Of a stretch of 6,292 nt of DNA, positions 1 to 5,809 are shown piece by piece. The position numbers were made by a program, and so were the translations under genes. The DNA lies in NCBI GenBank assembly GCA_002455915.1, contig DKLU01000247.1, positions 1 to 6,292 of the forward strand. Direction: 5' to 3'. Within the stretch, counting starts at the first letter, position 1. Each line of letters begins with the position of its first letter. The notes under the pieces are model-generated. The model was given only the letters and a program-made list of their open reading frames with translations, was not told the DNA's origin and did no database searches. This DNA comes from Chryseobacterium sp. UBA6632 (GTDB taxonomy: Bacteria; Bacteroidota; Bacteroidia; Flavobacteriales; Weeksellaceae).

Positions 1-302
1 ACGAAGATTAAAACAATTCCTGGCCATTCGTTTTTAATTAATCCCAGATTGAGAAAGTAAGAAGCAAATCCCAATGAAAGCCAAAATATCAAATCGGTTT
101 GGCTATCTAATCTTCTTAATTTTTCAGAAGAAGCGCCGACTTTTCGGGCGATAATTCCATCAAAAATATCTGTTAATAGTCCGAAATACATCAATCCTAA
201 AATTAAAAATCGGGATTCTTCTCCTTTAAAATAAGCTAATGATAAAATAATCGGAGCCAAGATAAATCTTGTGGCGATTAATATATAAGGTATTGTTTTC
301 AT
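1..302 (-). CDS. CDP-alcohol phosphatidyltransferase family membrane protein, partial (C-terminus off the left edge)
   Basis: Reading leftward from ATG at 302-300, about 100 codons stay open to the window edge, so the 3' part is missing. The N-terminus (MKTIPYILIATRFILAP) and a second hydrophobic stretch (about residues 31-44) look like membrane helices. They are followed by the CDP-alcohol phosphatidyltransferase signature: D45, D48, G49, A52, R53, then D66 and D70. In this family the aspartates bind metal and the CDP moiety while an alcohol (glycerol phosphate, inositol, serine or similar) displaces CMP in phospholipid synthesis at the inner membrane. The usual second glycine of DG-x2-AR-x8-G-x3-D-x3-D is Leu62 here. 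The hydrophobic segment after D70 (LIFWLSLGFASYFL) is another helix. It lies 27 bp downstream of the lipoprotein gene and is probably cotranscribed with it. The substrate cannot be told from this fragment; the family call is solid. Confidence 0.85.
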   Translation of the reverse strand, partial: MKTIPYILIATRFILAPIILSLAYFKGEESRFLILGLMYFGLLTDIFDGIIARKVGASSEKLRRLDSQTDLIFWLSLGFASYFLNLGLIKNEWPGIVLIF

Positions 303-329
303 GGTTTTATATTTTTTTGGGAATAATCA

Positions 330-896
330 TTATTGAATTCTTTTATACTTTTCAACATAATTAATAGTGTAACCTGCCCACATTATAAACAAAGCCGCAC
401 CACTGTTATCATAATAATCCTGGATCAAAAGATTTTTCTGATCTGTAAGACCAATTCTGCTTTGGAAGCTTCGACATCCACCCAATAAAAAAGGAATTCC
501 GTGGCATTTTGAGGTGTAATTGCTTAGTGTAAGCAATCCGTTTTTAAGCGTTCCATTATATGTAAAGGAATATTTTACGGAGTCATTCTTCAATAGTTTA
601 AACTCTAATTCATACTTTTTCTTTTTATTTAATGCTTTTGACTTGATTACAACTTTATCGCAATCAACAATTTTAGAATTTTTCAGATCCATCATTCCTG
701 CAAAATCTCTCGTTTTATCAGATCTTTGATTTCCTGCATTAATATGCTCATATCCTTTAAATTCATATTCTCCATCAATCAACGAAACACCTTCTTTGGT
801 AATTATTGATAAATCATTTTTAATCATTTTCCTGCTGAAAGTAGCACACGAATTAAGCATTAAAACAAATATTGAAAACATAACATACTTTTTCAT
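330..896 (-). CDS. small putative lipoprotein of unknown function
   Basis: This encodes 188 residues. The N-terminus is a type II signal peptide: two lysines, a hydrophobic run (about residues 4-14) and a lipobox LNSC with Cys17 as the predicted lipidated residue. Nothing after Cys17 resembles the acidic or lysine-led surface-export signals described for some Bacteroidetes lipoproteins, so a periplasm-facing anchor is the default guess. The mature part is polar and lysine-rich with alternating strand-like segments (for example DGEYEFKGYE at 41-50 and KYELEFKLL at 94-102), suggesting a beta-rich fold. Cys79, Cys131 and Cys141 remain for possible disulfides. I do not recognise a family. The chosen ATG (896-894) is the one that supplies the signal peptide. 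It heads a likely two-gene transcript with the CDP-alcohol phosphatidyltransferase; whether they share a job is unknown. Confidence 0.75.
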   Translation of the reverse strand: MKKYVMFSIFVLMLNSCATFSRKMIKNDLSIITKEGVSLIDGEYEFKGYEHINAGNQRSDKTRDFAGMMDLKNSKIVDCDKVVIKSKALNKKKKYELEFKLLKNDSVKYSFTYNGTLKNGLLTLSNYTSKCHGIPFLLGGCRSFQSRIGLTDQKNLLIQDYYDNSGAALFIMWAGYTINYVEKYKRIQ

Positions 897-921
897 AGCT
901 CATTATTTTAAAATTACACTT

Positions 922-929
922 CAAAATTA
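922..929 (-). promoter_or_regulatory. candidate -7 box for the lipoprotein gene
   Basis: On the minus strand this reads TAATTTTG, an exact match to the Bacteroidetes -7 consensus TAnnTTTG. It ends 25 bases before the lipoprotein ATG, which would give a short leader of about 20 nt. No convincing TTG -33 element lies at the expected distance, and in AT-rich DNA an 8-mer with two free positions can arise by chance, so this is tentative. Confidence 0.4.
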
Positions 930-978
930 TCTGCGAAAAGCACAAATCCGAATGCGAAAAAAAATTAAAATAATTGCC

Positions 979-986
979 TAAATTTG
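979..986 (+). promoter_or_regulatory. candidate -7 box for the HTH regulator gene
   Basis: TAAATTTG matches the Bacteroidetes -7 consensus TAnnTTTG exactly. It ends 16 bases before the ATG at 1003, so transcription would start about 10 nt before the gene, giving a nearly leaderless message. No TTG is seen about 19 bp upstream. The box overlaps the left arm of the 17-bp inverted repeat at 983-999. Confidence 0.45.
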
Positions 987-999
987 TGAAAATCACAAA
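983..999. promoter_or_regulatory. perfect 17-bp inverted repeat, candidate operator
   Basis: TTTGTGA-AAA-TCACAAA is a perfect 7-bp inverted repeat with a 3-base centre. It overlaps the candidate -7 box (979-986) and the expected transcription start, and ends 3 bases before the regulator's ATG. A dimeric protein bound here would block transcription of the gene at 1003, so autorepression by the XRE-like product is the natural guess. The symmetry is visible in the sequence; the binding protein is inference. Confidence 0.45.
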
Positions 1000-1002
1000 A
1001 CA

Positions 1003-1929
1003 ATGCATCAGGAACGTTTGCTTAAAGAAATTCGAAAAAAAATTGGCGACAAATCGCTGAATGACGAGATTGCGAATATTCTCAATATAAGCTATGATGC
1101 GGCACACAGAAGAACTTCCCTGAAAGCAAAATTCAGTTTTGAAGAAGCCTTGGAACTGGCAACATATTATCAGATTTCTTTGGATCAGTTGATGACTTCA
1201 GATCATCAGATTTTAGTCAGAAAAACGTCTGCGGTAACTCAGACAGAAGATTTGCTGTCTTTTTTTCAGAATAATTTGAATGTTTTTGAAAACCTTCCGC
1301 TTTCTGATGAAATGACGATTTATTATTCCGCGAAAGATATTCCGTTTTTTTATACCCTTTCGGATACTTTACTTTCTCGTTTTAAAATTTATGTCTGGAT
1401 GAATTTGTTGAATGCTAAACAGGTTTTCGTTCCTTTCATACAGTTTTCACAACCTCAATTTGAAGCCGATACGCAAGAATTAAGAAAGAAATATGAAGAA
1501 CAAAATGTCGCTGAATTGTGGAATGACATTACTGTTTCAAGCATTCTGCAACAGATTTTATTTTATTATGAAACGGGACTTTTAAAGAAAAATGAAGCTG
1601 AAATTATTTTAAGTGAATTGAAAGATTTAATAGAATATATTGAGCAAAAGACAGAAAATAATCCGAAGTTTCATTTGTATGAAAATGAATTGATGCACCT
1701 TTCCAACGACATCTTTTTTCATCATCCGCAACAGTCGCTTTTTGCATTGCCTACAAATATGTTTGGTTATATTTTAATTAATGATGCTAAAACTTGCCTT
1801 GAAACCTTGAATTATTTTGAACATCAAATCAAAAATTCAAAATCACTAAACACCTCCGGAAATCGAGACAGAAAAATATTTTTCAATAAAATGTATAAGC
1901 AAATAGAAAATTTAAAGCAAAAACTTTAA
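1003..1929 (+). CDS. BetR/XRE-like helix-turn-helix transcriptional regulator
   Basis: This encodes 308 residues. Residues 1-65 form a compact helical DNA-binding domain: LNDEIANILNIS (19-30) is the first helix and turn, and SYDAAHRRTSLKAKFSFEEA (30-49) contains the likely recognition helix followed by the 'SFEEALELATYYQISLDQL' helices. This 'SYDAAHRR...FSFEEA' pattern is typical of XRE/BetR-like regulators in Bacteroidetes. The remaining ~240 residues are mostly helical by eye and match no sensor domain I can name. No membrane segment or signal peptide is apparent, so it should be cytoplasmic. The ATG at 1003 follows directly on a candidate -7 box and a 17-bp inverted repeat. The stop (1927-1929) is followed by one base and then the ATG of an AraC-family gene, so the two are very likely cotranscribed and perhaps translationally coupled. 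The ligand and targets are unknown. Confidence 0.8.
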   Translation: MHQERLLKEIRKKIGDKSLNDEIANILNISYDAAHRRTSLKAKFSFEEALELATYYQISLDQLMTSDHQILVRKTSAVTQTEDLLSFFQNNLNVFENLPLSDEMTIYYSAKDIPFFYTLSDTLLSRFKIYVWMNLLNAKQVFVPFIQFSQPQFEADTQELRKKYEEQNVAELWNDITVSSILQQILFYYETGLLKKNEAEIILSELKDLIEYIEQKTENNPKFHLYENELMHLSNDIFFHHPQQSLFALPTNMFGYILINDAKTCLETLNYFEHQIKNSKSLNTSGNRDRKIFFNKMYKQIENLKQKL

Positions 1930-1930
1930 T

Positions 1931-2731
1931 ATGAAAAATCTTCGTAATGGTGAATTTTTCGGACAAACCAACGAAATCCTCAATTTCGATGGATTAACTA
2001 TTACGGATACAGAATATACGCATGATTTTGTGGATTGGCATTATCATGAAAACCCATATTTCACCTTTCTATTACAGGGAAATATGAAGGAAGGGAATAA
2101 AAAGGAAATCTACGATTGTTCGGCGGGAACGCTACTTTATCATCATTGGGAAGATGCGCATTACAATATAAAACCTGACATTTTTACAAGAGGTTTTCAC
2201 ATTAATATTACAGAAGAATGGTTTGAAAAATTTCAACTTTCAAAAAATCAGGTTGAAGGAAGTTTTAATATTAAAAATCCTGCAGTCAAATTATTAATGT
2301 ATAAGATTTTTAAGGAAACAAAACTGAATGATAATTCTTTTAATCTGTCTGTTCATCAACTTTTGCTTCATCTTTTTGATCAATTATCTAATCAGAAAAA
2401 AGATTTAGAAAAGAACCCGACTTGGGCTAAACAAATTGATGAAATTCTTCATGAAAATTTTACAGACAAACTAAATTTAAGCGATCTTGCAAAAGCTTTG
2501 GATATTCATCCGATACATTTGAGTAGGGATTTTCATAAATATTTTCAATATAATTTAGGCGAATATTTAAGAAAATTAAAAGTCGAAAAATCACTGAATA
2601 TTATAAATGATTTTGAATCATTATCGGAAGTTGCTTTAGAATGTGGCTTTTCAGATCAAAGTCATTTTATTCGTTGTTTTAAGGAAAATATGGGGATTAC
2701 ACCTTTGAAATATCGGCAGATTTTGAAATAA
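1931..2731 (+). CDS. AraC-family transcriptional regulator
   Basis: This encodes 266 residues, a normal size for the family. Residues about 30-95 form a cupin-like ligand-binding domain: the motif HYHEN (37-41), a strand turn at FLLQG (46-50), and the HHWEDAHYN loop (71-79) are typical of AraC N-terminal domains. Residues about 165-264 carry the two-helix-turn-helix AraC DNA-binding domain: LNLSDLAKALDIHPIHLSR (181-199) is the first motif, and LSEVALECGFSDQSHFIRCF (231-250), followed by the diagnostic GITPLKYR (255-262), is the second. It starts 2 bases after the stop of the HTH regulator, with no separate promoter or Shine-Dalgarno, and lies 127 bp upstream of the serine hydrolase gene, which is its most plausible target. 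The effector cannot be deduced. The family assignment is firm. Confidence 0.93.
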   Translation: MKNLRNGEFFGQTNEILNFDGLTITDTEYTHDFVDWHYHENPYFTFLLQGNMKEGNKKEIYDCSAGTLLYHHWEDAHYNIKPDIFTRGFHINITEEWFEKFQLSKNQVEGSFNIKNPAVKLLMYKIFKETKLNDNSFNLSVHQLLLHLFDQLSNQKKDLEKNPTWAKQIDEILHENFTDKLNLSDLAKALDIHPIHLSRDFHKYFQYNLGEYLRKLKVEKSLNIINDFESLSEVALECGFSDQSHFIRCFKENMGITPLKYRQILK

Positions 2732-2752
2732 CTTTCATCCATAATTTTAAAA

Positions 2753-2773
2753 TAGCAACTTTGTTAGCAACAA
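2753..2773. repeat. direct and inverted repeats upstream of the serine hydrolase gene, candidate regulator site
   Basis: TAGCAAC occurs at 2753-2759 and again at 2765-2771, 12 bp apart. The second copy is part of a 13-bp inverted repeat TTGTT-AGC-AACAA (2761-2773). CTTTGT at 2759-2764 can also pair with ACAAAG at 2781-2786. The cluster begins 21 bases after the AraC gene's stop and ends about 85 bp before the hydrolase ATG, a sensible place for an activator site, or alternatively a weak structure in a readthrough transcript. Function is inferred only from position and symmetry. Confidence 0.3.
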
Positions 2774-2833
2774 CTATAATACAAAGAAAGTTCAAATGTT
2801 AATTTCATTCTATTTTTTCTAAAAACTGATTTA

Positions 2834-2841
2834 TATTTTTG
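2834..2841 (+). promoter_or_regulatory. candidate -7 box for the serine hydrolase gene
   Basis: TATTTTTG fits the Bacteroidetes -7 consensus TAnnTTTG and lies 17 bases before the ATG at 2859. A good TTG -33 element is absent at the expected spacing, which would be consistent with an activator-dependent promoter but is equally consistent with a chance match in T-rich DNA. Confidence 0.35.
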
Positions 2842-2858
2842 TTGAGATAAAATTTGCC

Positions 2859-4508
2859 ATGAAAAACATCTTCTTATTTGTTCTGATTTTTGCTTCCAGT
2901 TTGTCTTTTGGACAAATTCAAAATATTGTTGAGCCTGAGAAAATCGAAAGTCAGATTCAGAAAAGTCATTTGAATACGATTATTTTTTCAGACAAAGTTG
3001 TTTCTTTTGAAAATATGAAGGAAACTGATTTTCTAAAATCAATAACATTTCAGGAAGATCAAGACTTTGATGTTCGAGTTTTTATGGACAATTCTCTGGT
3101 TAATTATTTACATCAGCTTGATCCTTCTTTATCTGTTGAAGAATCGTTAAAAAAAGGAAATTATCAATTCAATTTCTTCGTTGACGAAAAATTAATTTAT
3201 TCAGAAAACTTAAATCCAGGAGCAGGAACTACGGATCAGAAAAAATTTAAAACAAGTTTCAGAATTCCTTTTCTCAGTTCAAAAAATGAAGATTCTTGGG
3301 GAAAATATCTTTGGATGCGATTTTACTTTGCCAATGGCGGAATTGATGCGTTGGAAACAGGAAATCATTTATTAAAAATTGAAATTAAACCTTATTTAAA
3401 AACATCAACCTTGAAAGTTGGAAAAACAATCGCGCAAGGAGAAATTCAGTTAAATATTCCGAAAAAGAATGTTTCCGAAGACCAGATTGCTATTCAGAAA
3501 ATAAAACCAAACAATGGCTGGAAAGTTTCTGAAGACAAATTCAATCAGGAAAAAATCAGACTTTTAAATCAAAAAATAGCAGAAAATAGGTTTCGTGATA
3601 TTACAGGAATTGTTGTGATTAAAAATAAAAAACTGTTATTGGAAGAATATTTTAACGGCTATAAAAGAGATAGCTTGAATGATACACGTTCTGTTGGAAA
3701 ATCTTTTGCATCCGCATTCATGGGAATCGCCATAAAAGATGGATATATTAAAAGTGAAAATCAAAGTCTGAAAGATTTTTATGATGTAAAGAAATTCAAG
3801 AATTATTCTTCTAAAAAAGACAGCGTAACCATTAAAAGTTTATTGACGATGAGTTCTGCTTTTAATGGAAATGATGAAGATTATGAATCTCTCGGAAACG
3901 AAGAAAATATGTATCCGACGAATAATTGGGTAAAATTCACTTTAGATCTACCCATGACAGAAAATAAAATGGGAAAAAAGTGGAATTATTTCACCGCCGG
4001 AGTGGTTTTGACAGGTGATATTTTAGATAAATCTGTTCCGACCGGATTGAAAGATTATGCAGATAAAAAACTATTTCAACCTCTTGGAATAAAGAATTAC
4101 CAATGGCAATTTACCCCTCAGCAAAAACCATCTTTGGCAGGAGGATTAAGAATGAAAGCATTGGATTTCGCAAAATTCGGACAACTTTACAAAAACAATG
4201 GAACTTGGGATGGAAATCAAATTTTAAATAAAAACTGGATCAAAAAATCATTTACCAATTATTTTGCTGATAACAAAGACTTTGAAGGTTACGGATATTT
4301 ATTCTGGAGAAAAGTGTATAAAGTCGGAAACAAAGAATTTGAATCTTATCAATCCAGCGGAAACGGCGGAAATAAAATCATTATTTTTAAAGAAATTCCC
4401 GTCGTAATTGTCATTACCGCAAAAGCATACAATAAACCTTACGCTCATTCTCAAGCCGATAAAATTGTACAGGATTATCTATTACCCGCGATTATGAGTA
4501 ATAAGTAA
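2859..4508 (+). CDS. exported serine hydrolase, class C beta-lactamase/penicillin-binding-protein fold, with an extra N-terminal domain
   Basis: This encodes 549 residues. A type I signal peptide is clear (lysine, hydrophobic core 4-16, likely cleavage after SFG near residue 18), so the product acts in the periplasm or outside the cell. Residues about 20-225 form a strand-rich domain I cannot assign. Residues about 235-545 are the serine hydrolase domain: 'TGIVVIKNKKLLLEEYFNGY' (249-268) is its usual opening strands, Ser278-x-x-Lys281 in TRSVGKSF is the nucleophile/base motif, Tyr377 in WNYFTAG takes the YxN position (as Y-F-T), and GNGGN (501-505) takes the KTG/HxG position. This fold includes AmpC-like beta-lactamases, DD-peptidases, EstB-type esterases and NylB-type amidases. 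The altered second and third motifs argue against a true AmpC, so an esterase, amidase or peptidase is more likely. It follows two regulators and may be controlled by them. The substrate is unknown. Confidence 0.88.
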   Translation: MKNIFLFVLIFASSLSFGQIQNIVEPEKIESQIQKSHLNTIIFSDKVVSFENMKETDFLKSITFQEDQDFDVRVFMDNSLVNYLHQLDPSLSVEESLKKGNYQFNFFVDEKLIYSENLNPGAGTTDQKKFKTSFRIPFLSSKNEDSWGKYLWMRFYFANGGIDALETGNHLLKIEIKPYLKTSTLKVGKTIAQGEIQLNIPKKNVSEDQIAIQKIKPNNGWKVSEDKFNQEKIRLLNQKIAENRFRDITGIVVIKNKKLLLEEYFNGYKRDSLNDTRSVGKSFASAFMGIAIKDGYIKSENQSLKDFYDVKKFKNYSSKKDSVTIKSLLTMSSAFNGNDEDYESLGNEENMYPTNNWVKFTLDLPMTENKMGKKWNYFTAGVVLTGDILDKSVPTGLKDYADKKLFQPLGIKNYQWQFTPQQKPSLAGGLRMKALDFAKFGQLYKNNGTWDGNQILNKNWIKKSFTNYFADNKDFEGYGYLFWRKVYKVGNKEFESYQSSGNGGNKIIIFKEIPVVIVITAKAYNKPYAHSQADKIVQDYLLPAIMSNK

Positions 4509-4521
4509 TGAGCAATAAAAT
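4494..4521. repeat. degenerate tandem heptamer repeat spanning the serine hydrolase stop codon
   Basis: Four consecutive 7-base units based on ATGAGTA run from 4494: the first is ATGAGTA, the second ATAAGTA, the third ATGAGCA and the fourth a decayed ATAAAAT. The hydrolase's last codons (Met-Ser-Asn-Lys) and its TAA stop lie inside the array. Heptamers of this kind can expand by slippage and would alter the C-terminus by frameshift. Confidence 0.45.
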
Positions 4522-4549
4522 ATTGTGAATATGTAAATAATCAAAAGTG

Positions 4550-4580
4550 AATTTTTCTTCTAACCTTTTTAAAGAAAATT
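4550..4580. terminator. weak AT-rich stem-loop between convergent genes, possible bidirectional terminator
   Basis: AATTTTTCTT (4550-4559) can pair with AAGAAAATT (4572-4580) with one bulged T and a loop of 12 bases. It lies between the 3' ends of the serine hydrolase (4508) and rimM (4579), and its right arm overlaps the first two bases of the rimM stop triplet as read on the plus strand. The stem is almost entirely A-T and would be weak, so this is suggested mainly by position. No stronger terminator is visible in the 70-bp gap. Confidence 0.25.
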
Positions 4581-5121
4581 ATTCGTCTTTCTTAGAAGGA
4601 ACTAGAAAAACATCAATAAGACCTTCAGGAAGTTGCATTTTGATCGTTCTTTCTTCACGATCCACTTCAATAATCCAGTCTTTGATCATAGGAATTACCA
4701 CTTCTTTTCCATCTAAATTTGTAATGAAATAAACTTGCGCCGTCTGATCATTTACTGATCTGATTACGCCACAGTTGTTATCATTTTCATCAAAAATTTC
4801 AAATCCGATAATTTCGTGGTAATAAAATTGTTTGCCTGTTAGTTTTGGAAGAGAAGTCAATGGTAAATACACATTTTTACCCAAAGATTGATCTACCAAA
4901 GCCTCTGAAGAATTTTTAAAGGCAATATTCAGAGCGTCTAATTTGCTCCAGGCTGATTTAGCAATAAAAAAAGGAACCAATAATCCGTTGATTTCAACGA
5001 ATATTGATTCCAGTTTATTGTAAAGCTCGGGTTGATCGGTATCCAATTTAAGGATAACATTTCCCGCAAGTCCATGTCTGCGTGTGATTTTTCCTAATAA
5101 ATAGCAATCTTCTTTACGCAT
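4579..5121 (-). CDS. rimM: ribosome maturation factor RimM
   Basis: This encodes 180 residues, a normal length for RimM. RimM binds ribosomal protein S19 on the 30S head and assists late assembly and 16S rRNA processing in the cytoplasm. The N-terminal RimM domain opens with LGKITRRHGLAGNVIL (9-24), matching the family's 'G-K-I-x4-G-L-x-G' start. A PRC-barrel domain runs from about residue 100 (YYHEIIGFEIFDE) to the end, including GKEVVIPMIKDWIIEVD (138-154) and the characteristic LPEGLID (164-170). It starts 11 bp after the rpsP stop with no promoter between them, the conserved rpsP-rimM order. The trmD and rplS genes that follow in Enterobacteria are absent; the operon ends here, facing the serine hydrolase gene. 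Confidence 0.95.
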   Translation of the reverse strand: MRKEDCYLLGKITRRHGLAGNVILKLDTDQPELYNKLESIFVEINGLLVPFFIAKSAWSKLDALNIAFKNSSEALVDQSLGKNVYLPLTSLPKLTGKQFYYHEIIGFEIFDENDNNCGVIRSVNDQTAQVYFITNLDGKEVVIPMIKDWIIEVDREERTIKMQLPEGLIDVFLVPSKKDE

Positions 5122-5132
5122 ACAGGTTTGTC

Positions 5133-5690
5133 TTAAGCTTCAGTGTTTTCTTCTGTAGATTCAGCAGCAGCTTCTCCTTCTGTAGTAGCTTCTTCAGCAG
5201 GTGCATTAGCAGCCTCTTCAGCAGCTTTAGCATCAGCGATAGCCTGTGCAGCAGCAGCAACTCTAGCTTCGTTTACTTTAGCTTCAGCTTCCAAAGCAGC
5301 TTTCTTAGCATCAGACTTAGCAGTAGCCAAACCTTCTACTTTACCTTGTACTTTAGCATCTTTAGCTTCTACCCAAGCAGCAAATCTTTTTTCAGCTTCA
5401 GCCTCATCAAAAGCTCCTTTAGCAACACCACCTTGTAAGTGTTTTTTGTAAAGTGCACCTTTGTAAGAAAGAATAGCTCTTGCAGTATCAGTTGGCTGAG
5501 CTCCGTTGTTTAACCACTTTACAGCAGAATCAACGTTTAAGTCGATCGTTGCAGGGTTAGTGATTGGGTTGTAAGTTCCTAGTTTCTCGATGAATCTACC
5601 ATCTCTTCTAGATCTAGAATCTGCAACTACGATGTGGAAAAAAGGTCTCCCTTTAGATCCGTGTCTTTGTAATCTGATTTTTACTGACAT
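5133..5690 (-). CDS. rpsP: 30S ribosomal protein S16 with long Ala/Glu-rich C-terminal extension
   Basis: This encodes 185 residues, against about 80-90 in most bacteria. The first ~85 residues are canonical S16: [20 protein letters not shown], then [22 protein letters not shown] (about 21-42) and the [12 protein letters not shown] segment (about 63-74). S16 binds 16S rRNA in the 30S body and is needed for assembly. From about residue 90 the protein continues into an extension, first charged and probably helical ([13 protein letters not shown]), then strongly Ala/Glu-rich, ending in an acidic tail (TEENTEA). Such tails are common in S16 from Bacteroidetes as I recall, so this is a lineage trait rather than a fusion error. 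The extension has no stop or frameshift and its GCA/GCT-rich alanine codons raise local GC. It is the first gene of the rpsP-rimM operon. Confidence 0.96.
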   Translation of the reverse strand: MSVKIRLQRHGSKGRPFFHIVVADSRSRRDGRFIEKLGTYNPITNPATIDLNVDSAVKWLNNGAQPTDTARAILSYKGALYKKHLQGGVAKGAFDEAEAEKRFAAWVEAKDAKVQGKVEGLATAKSDAKKAALEAEAKVNEARVAAAAQAIADAKAAEEAANAPAEEATTEGEAAAESTEENTEA

Positions 5691-5706
5691 AATGTTGTGA
5701 ATTTTA

Positions 5707-5721
5707 TGGGAACTCGTCCCA
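5707..5721 (-). promoter_or_regulatory. short hairpin in the rpsP leader, possible S16 autoregulatory element
   Basis: On the minus strand TGGGA-CGAGT-TCCCA forms a 5-bp stem with a 5-base loop, ending 16 bases before the rpsP ATG. It is the only G/C-containing structure in an otherwise AT-rich leader of about 43 nt downstream of the -7 box. Ribosomal-protein leader motifs upstream of S16 have been proposed for Flavobacteria, from memory; whether this hairpin belongs to that motif is inference. Confidence 0.4.
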
Positions 5722-5739
5722 GTTAAATATTTAAGAGTG

Positions 5740-5747
5740 CAAAGATA
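5740..5747 (-). promoter_or_regulatory. -7 box of the rpsP-rimM promoter
   Basis: On the minus strand this reads TATCTTTG, an exact and classical match to TAnnTTTG of the Bacteroidetes housekeeping sigma factor. It lies 49 bases upstream of the rpsP ATG, giving a leader of roughly 43 nt with transcription starting near 5733. The -33 region is T-rich (CTTTTTAC) but lacks a clean TTG. Its position before a highly expressed gene makes this the most believable promoter in the window. Confidence 0.65.
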
Positions 5748-5809
5748 GTAAAAAATTTTGAAGTAAAAAGCCCTCTGTAAAAAGTTTTATCAATTCAAAT
5801 AATTTTTCA

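Noticed and set aside
520..981. Two plus-strand open frames (520-729 and 796-981)
   Set aside because: They are antisense to the lipoprotein gene, with compositions expected of the reverse complement of AT-rich coding DNA and no recognisable motif.
853..1107. Minus-strand open frame of 84 codons across the divergent intergenic region
   Set aside because: It overlaps both the lipoprotein signal peptide region and the HTH domain of the regulator, its protein is a Phe/Asn-rich string without domain features, and both overlapped genes are clearly real.
2744..2753. Palindrome ATTTTAAAAT downstream of the AraC gene
   Set aside because: A 10-bp pure A/T palindrome is expected by chance in DNA this AT-rich and has no loop or T tract.
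4513..4525. Small inverted repeat CAATA-AAA-TATTG after the hydrolase stop
   Set aside because: Five A/T-rich base pairs are too weak for a terminator, and the left arm is explained by the heptamer array.
4547..4732. Plus-strand open frame of 61 codons
   Set aside because: It is antisense to the conserved C-terminal PRC-barrel of rimM and has no start context or motif of its own.
5143..5451. Plus-strand open frame of 102 codons rich in Ala and Ser
   Set aside because: It is the antisense reading of the repetitive Ala-codon tail of rpsP; GCT/GCA runs read backwards give Ser/Ala/Cys codons without stops.
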